64,000 nucleotides of DNA, from NCBI GenBank assembly GCA_000403215.2, contig KE159562.1, positions 221,556 through 285,555 of the forward strand, written 5' to 3'. The position numbers and the translations under genes were made by a program. A model generated the notes under the pieces. It was not told the DNA's origin. It searched no databases and saw only the letters and a list, made by a program, of their open reading frames with translations. The stretch comes from Lachnospiraceae bacterium A4. GTDB taxonomy: Bacteria; Bacillota; Clostridia; Lachnospirales; Lachnospiraceae. How positions within the stretch are numbered: the first letter of the stretch is position 1; each line of letters begins with the position of its first letter. Positions 1 through 8,840 of this stretch are shown here, one piece after another.

Positions 1-171
1 AAATTTTGCTTCTGTTAGTGTTATTCCATGATTAGAGACACTTGGTTCGCAATCAGAACTAATGAACGGGTCATTCTCCCAAAAGCAAACGGGGCAAATA
101 TACCCACAATCTTCGTTCGCTGGAACATTATAGGTAAAGTATCCGCAACAAGGACATTGATGTTTTTTCAT
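1..171 (-). CDS. CPCC family cysteine-rich protein, 3' end outside the window
   Basis: The 57 codons visible begin MKKHQCPCCGYFTYN and contain two CxxC knuckles (CPCC near residue 6, CPVC near residue 27) plus a FWENDP segment. This is the pattern of the small CPCC Cys-rich family, presumed zinc-binding proteins of unknown role. An AGGAGG lies 11 nt upstream of the ATG. The frame is open to the window edge, so the C-terminus is not seen. The upstream codons are also open back to a stop at 229-231, but the strong ribosome binding site favours this start. Confidence 0.75.
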   Translation of the reverse strand, partial: MKKHQCPCCGYFTYNVPANEDCGYICPVCFWENDPFISSDCEPSVSNHGITLTEAKF

Positions 172-214
172 TCTGTATTTCAATCCTCCTAAAATATTTT
201 GATTTGGTTCATAC

Positions 215-492
215 TGTATTGCCTGTTCTTAATTATTTAGTTTTTCTAAAAACGTATAGGACCTTTTTGACCCCATACATTCCCTGCCATTGCTGCATGG
301 CAGGGGACAAGAAGTAAAATGAGAATCCATCGTATATTGTCAATATAGTATTTTCACATACTGATCTCATGCCTTTTATCAATACTATTTTATACTGTTA
401 TCCTACCACAACCGCACACACAATTCCACTCAATTCTGCTTTATCTTCCTTTGCCTTATTCGTTGCAATCATCATTTGTATTGCCTGTTCTT
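215..492. repeat. 16-bp direct repeat pair, 262 bp apart
   Basis: TGTATTGCCTGTTCTT occurs at 215-230 and again at 477-492. On the minus strand both copies read as the same peptide frame (EQAIQ). The copy at 215-230 runs in frame into the CPCC gene, and the copy at 477-492 belongs to the relic frame. This suggests a duplication or an insertion that copied its target, but no transposase or terminal inverted repeats are visible between them. Confidence 0.5.
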
Positions 493-630
493 GCTGCTCT
501 GTGCAAATTCGTCCATACGCTTTTGTGATATATAAATAATAACAATATATAAAAACACAACAAATCCCGTGTATTTCACAGTTTTCGAAAATTTTACCGT
601 TAGTATCTTATCAAAATGCGTTCTATCTAT

Positions 631-662
631 TATAATAAGGCTGTCTGGTATAATAAGGCTGT
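631..662 (+). repeat. Short tandem repeat containing TATAATAAGGCTGT
   Basis: TATAATAAGGCTGT is repeated with an 18-bp period (631-644 and 649-662) upstream of the Na/Pi transporter gene. It may be a slippage product or a regulatory site; nothing decides between these. Confidence 0.4.
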
Positions 663-853
663 TTAGGGATACATTTGGTTCGTGGTTTTTCTGTATGTCT
701 GTTATATGCATTTTTTTGACAATGAAAAACATATGTTTGAACAAGGCGTTATTACAATACATGCTATGCAGAAGCTGAATGAAATGTATCTGAAAAAGTA
801 ATGATATGAAGTAGTAGGAATGGGAGACGATAAGCGTCTTTAGGGAGGACGAG

Positions 854-2638
854 ATGGACTTTTTTGATTTGTTGACGATGATAGGTGGCTTGGCGCTGTT
901 TTTGTATGGAATGCATCTGCTCAGCGAGGGTCTTGAAAAGCTGTCGGGAGGGCGGCTTGAGAGGGTTTTGGAAAATTTGACCAATAACAGGCTCAAGGCT
1001 GTGCTGCTGGGCGCGGGCGTGACAGCGGTAATTCAATCTTCATCTGCGACGACGGTGATGGTGGTAGGCTTTGTAAATTCCGGGATTATGAAGCTCTCGC
1101 AGGCAATTGGAATCATCATGGGTGCAAATGTCGGAACAACGATCACTTCGTGGGTGCTGAGCCTTACGGGAATAGAGAGTGACAGCTTTTTCTTGCAGTT
1201 GGTCAAACCGACTTCGTTTTCACCAGTGCTTGCTGCGATTGGTGTCATATTCATTATGTTTATGAAAAATGGGAGAAAACGCGAGCTCGGTACGATTTTA
1301 GTTGGATTTGCGATCTTGATGACCGGAATGGATACCATGTCGTCGGCGGTGAAGCCGCTGAGTCAGGTTCCAGAGTTTACGGGATTGTTTACAATGTTTA
1401 CGAATCCGCTTCTCGGCCTGCTGGTGGGTGCACTGGTGACGGCAGTGATTCAGTCCTCCTCGGCATCGGTCGGTATTTTGCAGGCGCTGTGTGTGACGGG
1501 CAGTATCAATTACGCGGCGGCGGTGCCGATTATTCTCGGCCAGAACATTGGCACTTGTGTGACGGCGATGATGTCTGGGGTTGGAGCGAGCAAAAATGCC
1601 AGACGGGCTTCGATTGTCCATCTATTGTTTAATATTATTGGAACGGCAATTTTTATGATTGCCTTTTACACCCTGAATGCAGTGATGGATTTTGCCTTTA
1701 TGGAGGAGGCGGCTGACAGCGCTGGAATCGCGCTGGTACACACGGGATTTAATGTGCTGGCAACACTTGTGCTGCTTCCTTTTGCAAACTTTCTTGAGAA
1801 ATTGTCGCTCATTATCATCAAGCCCGACGAGGAGGAAGAGCGGCAGGCGATGGAGAACGAGCTGTTTGCCAAAATGGACGAGCGTTTTCTGAGTACGCCT
1901 TCCTTTGCGTTGGAACAGGCTTATTCGTATGTGCTAAAGATGGCAGCACTGACAAAGGATTCGCTGAAAGGGGCGACGGAGAATCTGTTTGTTTTTGACA
2001 AAAAGCATGTGAAGGACATCGAACAGATCGAGAGTCTGGTGGATCGTTATGAAGATGAGGTTAGCGGGTATCTGGTGAAGCTCTCGAGCCGCAACCTGAG
2101 CGAGCCGGATTCCCGCAAGCTGAACATGCTGCTGCACAGTGTCGGGGATTTGGAACGGATTTCAGACCATGCGATTAACTTAGTGGACTGTGCCAAGACG
2201 ATGAATAAAAAAGAGCAGCACTTTTCGGAGAAGGCGACCGAGGAGCTGAAAATTTTTTCACAGGCAGTCTGTGATATCGTAGATGCGTCCATCAGTGTAC
2301 TTGAAACGGGAGATGAGACGGCGGCAAAGTCAATCGAGCCGTTTGAGGAGGCGATTGATGTTCTGCAAAAAGAGATGAAAAAGCGCCATGTAAAGCGTCT
2401 TAGAAAAGGAAAGTGTACCGCTGAGATGGGGTTTGTGCTCTCCGATATCACAAACAATTACGAGCGGATCGCAGACCACTGTTCCAATCTGGCAATCAAC
2501 GTGATGCAGCTTGGCGAGGACGACACACATGCGCATGAGTATGTTGACAGCATTGAGAAGGGGGAGGGCAGTGCATTTGACCAAATGATGCAGGAGTGTC
2601 TGAGACGTTATGAACTGCCGGCAAAGGCCGTAAAGTAG
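854..2638 (+). CDS. Na/Pi cotransporter family protein with PhoU-like tail
   Basis: Predicted membrane phosphate transporter of the NptA/YjbB type (594 aa). Two inverted-topology repeats carry the hallmark QSSSA motifs (residues 61-65, TAVIQSSSATTV, and around residue 200, TAVIQSSSASVG), which form the substrate and sodium site in this family. About eight hydrophobic segments fill residues 1-310. The C-terminal roughly 230 residues are helical and charged and match the fused PhoU-like domain common in bacterial members. GGGAGGACG lies just upstream of the ATG. Role by family: sodium-coupled phosphate uptake or export and phosphate homeostasis. It stands alone, followed by the gdhA promoter. 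Confidence 0.9.
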   Translation: MDFFDLLTMIGGLALFLYGMHLLSEGLEKLSGGRLERVLENLTNNRLKAVLLGAGVTAVIQSSSATTVMVVGFVNSGIMKLSQAIGIIMGANVGTTITSWVLSLTGIESDSFFLQLVKPTSFSPVLAAIGVIFIMFMKNGRKRELGTILVGFAILMTGMDTMSSAVKPLSQVPEFTGLFTMFTNPLLGLLVGALVTAVIQSSSASVGILQALCVTGSINYAAAVPIILGQNIGTCVTAMMSGVGASKNARRASIVHLLFNIIGTAIFMIAFYTLNAVMDFAFMEEAADSAGIALVHTGFNVLATLVLLPFANFLEKLSLIIIKPDEEEERQAMENELFAKMDERFLSTPSFALEQAYSYVLKMAALTKDSLKGATENLFVFDKKHVKDIEQIESLVDRYEDEVSGYLVKLSSRNLSEPDSRKLNMLLHSVGDLERISDHAINLVDCAKTMNKKEQHFSEKATEELKIFSQAVCDIVDASISVLETGDETAAKSIEPFEEAIDVLQKEMKKRHVKRLRKGKCTAEMGFVLSDITNNYERIADHCSNLAINVMQLGEDDTHAHEYVDSIEKGEGSAFDQMMQECLRRYELPAKAVK

Positions 2639-2732
2639 TAAGGATATACTGTAAAATAAGACTGAAAACTGTGAATTATGCCAAGAAATTTGAGTAAATT
2701 GCACAAAATTTATTGGAATCACATATTTTTTA

Positions 2733-2761
2733 TTGTGCTGGAAAAAAAATTAAACTATAAT
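2733..2761 (+). promoter_or_regulatory. Sigma-A type promoter for gdhA
   Basis: TTGTGC, 17-bp spacer, TATAAT, ending 65 bp before the gdhA start codon. Confidence 0.65.
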
Positions 2762-2808
2762 GTAATCGTTGAGTTTAGTGCATTACAGTGTTAAAATAGT
2801 TTTTATAA

Positions 2809-4161
<1,353 letters not shown>

Positions 4162-4340
4162 TAAACTAACGCTCTTCTCGGAATTGTGTACTCAATGAAA
4201 TAGGACAATCAATATGCGTTGCGAGTGATTGGCAGATATTCTATAATCATTATCCTTTATTGCAGCAGGAACACTTTTCCGACAAGGAAGTATAGAAACT
4301 AACTTATCATTAACGCTGACAAACAGAGTGCAAAACAATG

Positions 4341-4371
4341 GAGAGTCTATCATAAAAATTGATAGGCTCTC
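4341..4371 (+). terminator. Hairpin downstream of gdhA
   Basis: A 12-bp stem, GAGAGTCTATCA with TGATAGGCTCTC (one G-T pair), followed by an AT-rich but not U-pure tract. It is plausibly the gdhA terminator although it sits 180 nt past the stop. The remainder of 4162-4440 shows no gene. Confidence 0.45.
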
Positions 4372-4442
4372 TATATTTATCATATGCTGGATATGATATA
4401 GTCTAATGTGAAGCGATTTACAATCAAAATATTATCAGGCTG

Positions 4443-4510
4443 CTTAGGAACTGTGATGAAATTACTCATGACAATTACTTGTCACAAGTAATTTCATCAC
4501 AGTTCCTTAG
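4443..4510. repeat. Long-hairpin repeat, short copy
   Basis: Two 24-nt arms (4443-4466 and 4487-4510) are inverted copies with one mismatch, around a 20-nt centre that holds TGACAA/TTGTCA. It shares the outer arm (AGGAACTGT) and the inner arm (AAATTACTCATGACAATT) with the element at 5491-5652 but lacks that element's 90-bp middle. The missing part lies exactly between two ACTTGTC direct repeats of the long copy, so the short form looks like a deletion derivative. The right arm ends just before the ribosome binding site of the LysR gene. Confidence 0.75.
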
Positions 4511-4522
4511 TTTGGAGGAAGT

Positions 4523-5422
4523 ATGACACTACAACAATTAAAATATATGATAATCGTTGCGGAGAGAGGCTCTATTACAGAAGCGGCAAAAGAACTGTAT
4601 ATTTCTCAGCCAAGTCTTTCCGGCGCAGTCAAGGAAGTTGAAAAGGAATCTGGAATCACAATTTTCAGCCGCTGCCGGGCAGGAGTAGCACTGACAAAGG
4701 AAGGCATGGAGTTTTTAGGATATGCAAGGCAGGTAGTTCAGCAGATGGAACTTCTGGAATCAAAATATATTGATAAGAAACCTGCAAAACAAAGGTTTTG
4801 TGTTTCAACGCAGCACTATACGTTCACAACAAATGCGTTTGTGGAATTGATACAGCGTTTTGGGCAGGAACGGTTTGAGTTTATCCTGAATGAGACGCAG
4901 ACGCACCAGATTGTGGAAGATGTACGAAACAGGTTTAGCGATTTGGGAATCCTGTATCTTTACAACAGCAATGAAAATGTATTGAGAAAGCTGTTTGAAG
5001 AATACAATCTGAATTTTTTTGAATTGTTTACTGCAATGCCTCATATTTTTATAGGCAAAGACCACCCGTTGGCAAAATGTGCATCTGTCAGTCTGGATGA
5101 TCTGAAACCATATCCCCGTCTTAGTTTTGTGCAGGGAACGTATGAATCTTCCAATTTTTCGGAAGAACTTTTCAGCAATGAACCTGTCGAGAAAAGCATT
5201 AAGGTCAGTGACCGTGCAGCGATTGTAAATCTAATGATTGGATTGGATGGATATACCATTTCAAGTGGTATTTTCCCGAAATACCTGCAAGGGGATTCTA
5301 TCGTTTCGATTCCTCTGGAGGAAGATGAGGTGATGCATATTGGATACATATTGAACAAAGATAAAGAACTATCAGAGTTAGGGGAGATTTATGTTGAGGC
5401 TTTGAAACAATACCAGATATAG
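4523..5422 (+). CDS. LysR family transcriptional regulator
   Basis: A 299-aa protein with an N-terminal winged HTH (residues 1-60, MTLQQLKYMIIVAERGSITEAAKEL then YISQPSLSGAVKEVEKESG) and a LysR-type effector-binding domain from about residue 90. A GGAGG precedes the ATG. It is bracketed by the two related hairpin repeats and is not coupled to a neighbour, so its target and ligand cannot be told. The aldolase operon starting 450 bp downstream on the same strand is one candidate target, but LysR regulators more often control divergent genes and none is present. Confidence 0.9.
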   Translation: MTLQQLKYMIIVAERGSITEAAKELYISQPSLSGAVKEVEKESGITIFSRCRAGVALTKEGMEFLGYARQVVQQMELLESKYIDKKPAKQRFCVSTQHYTFTTNAFVELIQRFGQERFEFILNETQTHQIVEDVRNRFSDLGILYLYNSNENVLRKLFEEYNLNFFELFTAMPHIFIGKDHPLAKCASVSLDDLKPYPRLSFVQGTYESSNFSEELFSNEPVEKSIKVSDRAAIVNLMIGLDGYTISSGIFPKYLQGDSIVSIPLEEDEVMHIGYILNKDKELSELGEIYVEALKQYQI

Positions 5423-5490
5423 ATGAAACATAGGCTCAACCTATGTAACAGCATATAAAACAGATATTACCTATTACATGGCGTTCCGTG

Positions 5491-5652
5491 CTAAGGAACT
5501 GTTCAGAAATTACTCATGACAATTACTTGTCTAAATGTCCATCTGCGTCATCAGAAAATCTTGACATAGCCCGCTATGCCTGCGATTTTCTTCTTTGCAT
5601 CTGAACATTTATTCGGCGTACTTGTCACAAGTAATTTCTGAACAGTTCCTTA
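5491..5652. repeat. Long-hairpin repeat, full copy (about 160 bp)
   Basis: Arms 5492-5514 and 5630-5652 are perfect inverted copies of 23 nt. The interior continues as an imperfect palindrome: AAATGT near 5533 pairs with ACATTT near 5606, GAAAATC with GATTTTC, and the tip is CATAGCCCGCTATG. The whole unit can fold into one long hairpin, in the manner of a MITE or extragenic palindromic element. The rest of 5423-5752 contains no gene. Confidence 0.75.
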
Positions 5653-5752
5653 CGACAGATGTAGACTCAGCAGATATAGGCAACTGTTAGATGGAAACAC
5701 GTTTTATAGGTGGCTGTATTTTTTCTGCAAAACGGACTTTCTCAAAAGGCTA

Positions 5753-5781
5753 TTGACTTTTGCACTTTAAAGTGGTAAAAT
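5753..5781 (+). promoter_or_regulatory. Promoter of the aldolase gene
   Basis: TTGACT, 17-bp spacer, TAAAAT. The leader to the ATG is about 80 nt and contains short imperfect inverted repeats (GTATA and TATAC around 5793-5825) but no recognised riboswitch. Confidence 0.7.
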
Positions 5782-5868
5782 TTCTAGAACTGGTATAGAC
5801 TCCGCGTCTTATGCAGTGTTATACTAGGGGCAGGTACTGTTAATCAAACGATGTAGGAGAAGAGAAAC

Positions 5869-6843
5869 ATGAAAGAAATTGTTAGTTTGATGGATTATCG
5901 TTCAAGCATCAAGGTAGTTGATGCGACATTGAGAGACGGCGGATTGGTGAACGATTTTTATTTTACAGATGAATTTGTCAGGGCGCTGTATGAGGCGAAT
6001 ATCAGGGCTGGCGTGGATTATATGGAGATGGGGTATAAGGCCTCCAGGGAGATGTTTGACGAAAATAAATATGGCAAATGGAAATTCTGCGATGATGATG
6101 ATATCCGCGAAATTGTCGGGGACAATGACACCAGCCTCAAGATCGCAGTGATGGCGGATGTAGGCAGATGCGATTACAGGAAAGACATTGTCAGCCGCTC
6201 AGAAAGTCCGATTGATCTGATTCGTGTGGCAACTTATCTGAATACCATTCCGGCGGCGGCAGACATGATCGAAGATGCCAAGAGAAAGGGCTATGAGGTG
6301 AGCTGCAATATCATGGCGATTTCGAACGGGCAGGAGAGCGACCTGAAGGTTGCACTCGACATACTGGGGAAGACCTCGGCGGATGTGCTCTATATCGTTG
6401 ACAGCTTTGGCTCGTTGTATCCAGAGCAGATTGCGCGTATTGTGGACACCTATATGGAGTTTGCAAGCAAGTATGGCAAGAAGCTGGGCATTCATGCGCA
6501 CAACAATCAGCAGCTTGCGTTTGCCAATACGATTGAGGCGGTCGGCGACGGCGTGGACTGGCTCGATGCCACCTACTCGGGCATGGGCAGGGGGGCAGGC
6601 AACTGCCCGATGGAGCTTTTGCTCGGATTTTTACACAATCCTAAGTACAATAACTATTTTGTGATTCATTTTATTGAAAAATATATGAACAAACTGAAAG
6701 AGGACGGTGTGGTCTGGGGTTTTGACCTGCAATATATGATGACAGGGCTTTTGAACCAGCATCCGCGTACAGCGATCGAGTTTACAAAGCAAAACAGAAA
6801 AGACTATTCCGAGTTTTACAAAGAGGTAGTCGCACAGGATTAA
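5869..6843 (+). CDS. HMGL-like (DRE-TIM) aldolase catalytic domain protein
   Basis: A 324-aa TIM-barrel protein of the DRE-TIM metallolyase superfamily, close in layout to 4-hydroxy-2-oxovalerate aldolases. Seen motifs: the metal and substrate motif VVDATLRDGG near residue 18, HAHNN near residue 207 (two metal-binding histidines), and the barrel-closing GMGRGAGNCPMELLLG near residue 238. The C-terminal communication domain of DmpG-type enzymes is reduced to about 70 residues. AGGAGAAGAG precedes the ATG. The substrate cannot be assigned; no dehydrogenase partner of the meta-cleavage pathway is adjacent. A terminator separates it from the SDR gene. Confidence 0.8.
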   Translation: MKEIVSLMDYRSSIKVVDATLRDGGLVNDFYFTDEFVRALYEANIRAGVDYMEMGYKASREMFDENKYGKWKFCDDDDIREIVGDNDTSLKIAVMADVGRCDYRKDIVSRSESPIDLIRVATYLNTIPAAADMIEDAKRKGYEVSCNIMAISNGQESDLKVALDILGKTSADVLYIVDSFGSLYPEQIARIVDTYMEFASKYGKKLGIHAHNNQQLAFANTIEAVGDGVDWLDATYSGMGRGAGNCPMELLLGFLHNPKYNNYFVIHFIEKYMNKLKEDGVVWGFDLQYMMTGLLNQHPRTAIEFTKQNRKDYSEFYKEVVAQD

Positions 6844-6869
6844 AAAATACTGTAATATATAATAAGAAG

Positions 6870-6899
6870 AAGCCGCGGTGATGTTCTGCGGCTTTCTTG
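6870..6899 (+). terminator. Terminator after the aldolase gene
   Basis: Stem AAGCCGC / GCGGCTT around an 11-nt loop, followed by TCTTGT. It lies upstream of the chosen SDR start and would fall inside a longer SDR reading frame, which supports the shorter start. Confidence 0.65.
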
Positions 6900-6937
6900 T
6901 GCGAAACAAAATCGCTCAGAGAGGAGAAACGTATCAA

Positions 6938-7669
6938 ATGTCTGTATCAGAGAGGCGAAAAGCACTTATTACAGGAGGGGCAAGGGGGATTGGAAGGGCG
7001 GTCGCGGAAGCGCTTGCGTCAGAAGGATATGATTTATATCTGACCTGCCATGAACAGATTGGGAGGCTGGACAGTCTGGCGGAGGAACTTTGCAAAAAAT
7101 ATGGAATAAAATGTTATTGTTATGCATTTTCAATCTGCGATGAGGAAAAAGTAATAGCGATGTACCAAGATATTCCGTATCTGGATATTCTGGTAAACAA
7201 TGCCGGGATTTCCTATATCGGACTTCTCACAGAGATGACATACCAGCAGTGGCGGGAGGTGATTGATACAAACCTCAATGCATGTTTTTTGACCTGCCGC
7301 TATGCAGTGCCGCAGATGGTGAGGCGGCATTGTGGAAAAATCATCAATATTTCTTCTGTGTGGGGGAATGTCGGCGCGTCGATGGAGGTGGCGTACTCCG
7401 CATCAAAAGGCGGACTCAATGCATTGACACGCGCGCTGGCAAAAGAACTGGCGCCCAGCAATATTCAGGTCAACGCAATTGCCTGCGGTGTCATAGATAC
7501 GGATATGAACAAATGTTTTGACGAGGAGGAGATGAACATGCTGGTGCAGGAGATTCCAGCGGACAGACTTGGACGCCCGGAGGAGGTGGCAGCGCTAGTA
7601 GTGCAGTTATGTACGGGGAATGAGTATCTTACAGGACAGGTTATAACGTTAGATGGAGGTTGGACATGA
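6938..7669 (+). CDS. SDR family oxidoreductase (FabG-like)
   Basis: A short-chain dehydrogenase/reductase of 243 aa. Cofactor motif TGGARGIGRAVAEAL near the N-terminus, NNAGISY in the middle, catalytic Ser in INISSVWG, and YSASKGG as the Tyr-x-x-x-Lys pair. The C-terminus VITLDGGWT is typical of 3-oxoacyl-ACP reductase-like SDRs, but the substrate is unknown because no fatty-acid gene is adjacent. The start is set at MSVSERRKAL, preceded by GAGAGGAG; the frame is open further upstream but would run into the terminator. Its stop overlaps the next gene (ATGA), so the two are translationally coupled. Confidence 0.85.
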   Translation: MSVSERRKALITGGARGIGRAVAEALASEGYDLYLTCHEQIGRLDSLAEELCKKYGIKCYCYAFSICDEEKVIAMYQDIPYLDILVNNAGISYIGLLTEMTYQQWREVIDTNLNACFLTCRYAVPQMVRRHCGKIINISSVWGNVGASMEVAYSASKGGLNALTRALAKELAPSNIQVNAIACGVIDTDMNKCFDEEEMNMLVQEIPADRLGRPEEVAALVVQLCTGNEYLTGQVITLDGGWT

Positions 7670-8598
7670 TGGAAAATGAAATGTATGATGTGTTGATCAT
7701 TGGTTCGGGACCAGCAGGACTGGGCGCAGCAGTCTATGCAGTGCGGGCGGGACTCAAGGCGGCTGTGCTCGACAGAAGTCCCGTGAGCGGCGGGCAGGTG
7801 CAGAGCACGTATGAGGTAGATAATTATCTGGGACTTCCGGGAATGAGCGGCGGCGATTTGTCAGAAGCGTTTCGAAAACATGCAGATGCACTCGGCGCAC
7901 AGTTTTTTACGGCAGATGTGCAGGGGGTTGAGGACTGTTCGGGGGAACAGACAAAGTACACGGTTCATACGGATAAAGGGGATTTTCAGACAAGGACGAT
8001 TATCATTGCGACGGGGGCGTCTCATTCCCTGCTCGGCGCGCCGGGAGAGAAGGAGCTTGCGGGGATGGGCGTATCGTACTGCGCCACCTGTGACGGGGCA
8101 TTTTACAGAAAAAGTACTGTCGCAGTGGTTGGCGGCGGGGATGTCGCAGTGGAGGACGCTGTCTTTCTTGCGGGCATCTGTGAAAAAGTGTATCTCATTC
8201 ACCGGAGAAACCAGCTAAGGGCGGCAGAAAGCCTCCAGCGGAAGCTGTTGTCTCTTGAGAATGTCGAAATTATCTGGGACAGTGAAGTTGAGGAAATTCT
8301 CGGCAGCGAGATGGTGGAGGGAATCAAGATTTACAATAAAAAGAACAGCGGAAAAGATACGCTCGATGTGGAGGGCGTGTTTATCGCTGTCGGGATTGTG
8401 CCAGATACGTCGCTGTTAAATGATTTGGTGGAGATGGACGAGAAAGGATACATTATCGCAGATGAGACCTGTGCGACGTCGCGGAAGGGAATCTTTGCTG
8501 CGGGGGATATCAGAAAGAAGCCGATGCGCCAGATTATAACTGCCGTTGCGGACGGCGCCAATGCAGTACATTCTGTACAAGAATTTCTGTATCATTAA
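7666..8598 (+). CDS. trxB: Thioredoxin reductase-like FAD/NAD(P) oxidoreductase
   Basis: A 310-aa flavoprotein with an N-terminal FAD motif (VLIIGSGPAGLGAA), the redox-active CATC at residues 139-142 (YCATCDGAF), an NADPH motif VVGGGDVAVEDA right after it, and a C-terminal FAD contact GIFAAGDIRKK. This order is that of low-molecular-weight thioredoxin reductase. GGAGGT lies 5 nt before the ATG at 7666 and 8 nt before a second ATG at 7669; either may be used. It overlaps the SDR stop by 4 nt. No thioredoxin gene is adjacent, so the partner could instead be another small redox protein. Confidence 0.9.
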   Translation: MMENEMYDVLIIGSGPAGLGAAVYAVRAGLKAAVLDRSPVSGGQVQSTYEVDNYLGLPGMSGGDLSEAFRKHADALGAQFFTADVQGVEDCSGEQTKYTVHTDKGDFQTRTIIIATGASHSLLGAPGEKELAGMGVSYCATCDGAFYRKSTVAVVGGGDVAVEDAVFLAGICEKVYLIHRRNQLRAAESLQRKLLSLENVEIIWDSEVEEILGSEMVEGIKIYNKKNSGKDTLDVEGVFIAVGIVPDTSLLNDLVEMDEKGYIIADETCATSRKGIFAAGDIRKKPMRQIITAVADGANAVHSVQEFLYH

Positions 8599-8679
8599 AT
8601 CATTACAAAAAAATTAACAACTGCACAGAAAAACAGAAATTGCTGGGAATAGTGGCGCCTGTGAAATACAAAAGATGTA

Positions 8680-8708
8680 TTGACAAATCCATAAAAATGT
8701 GATAATTT
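8680..8708 (+). promoter_or_regulatory. Promoter of the SH3-NlpC/P60 gene
   Basis: TTGACA, 17-bp spacer, TAATTT, giving a leader of about 125 nt. Confidence 0.75.
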
Positions 8709-8758
8709 ATTTCGTGGGTGTAATAAATTTGTAATATTTATAAATCCATGAAATAAAT
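8705..8758. repeat. Inverted repeat over the -10 and start of the leader
   Basis: ATTTATTTCGTGG (8705-8717) pairs with CCATGAAATAAAT (8746-8758), 13 positions with one G-T pair. Inside lies a second stem, ATAAAT/ATTTAT. The left arm overlaps the -10 element, so it could be a protein operator as well as an RNA hairpin. Confidence 0.55.
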
Positions 8759-8840
8759 AAGGAAGTAATTAAACAAGAACGATAAAAATAACGCGATTAT
8801 ATAAAACGATTCACATATACCACAATTGGAGGATTAGGTC

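Larger units (their letters stand above)
172..853. other. 680-bp intergenic region with hairpin and coding-like relic
   Basis: No complete gene is supported here. It holds a perfect 9-bp hairpin (CCCTGCCAT at 282-290 with ATGGCAGGG at 297-305) without a U-run on either side. A coding-like stretch on the minus strand, about 532 down to a stop at 398-400, reads CTEQQEQAIQMMIATNK and has no clear start or ribosome binding site. The right half is AT-rich and carries the untranslated leader of the Na/Pi transporter, for which I could not pick a convincing promoter. Confidence 0.4.

Noticed and set aside
569..778. 69-codon plus-strand frame upstream of the Na/Pi gene
   Set aside because: No ribosome binding site, no family resemblance, AT-rich hydrophobic residues expected by chance.
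472..996. 174-codon minus-strand frame upstream of and into the Na/Pi gene
   Set aside because: Starts inside the Na/Pi gene antisense and has AT-driven composition; only the short relic frame below 532 looks coding-like.
6878..6937. N-terminal extension of the SDR frame
   Set aside because: It would be encoded by the terminator of the aldolase gene; the ATG at 6938 has the ribosome binding site.
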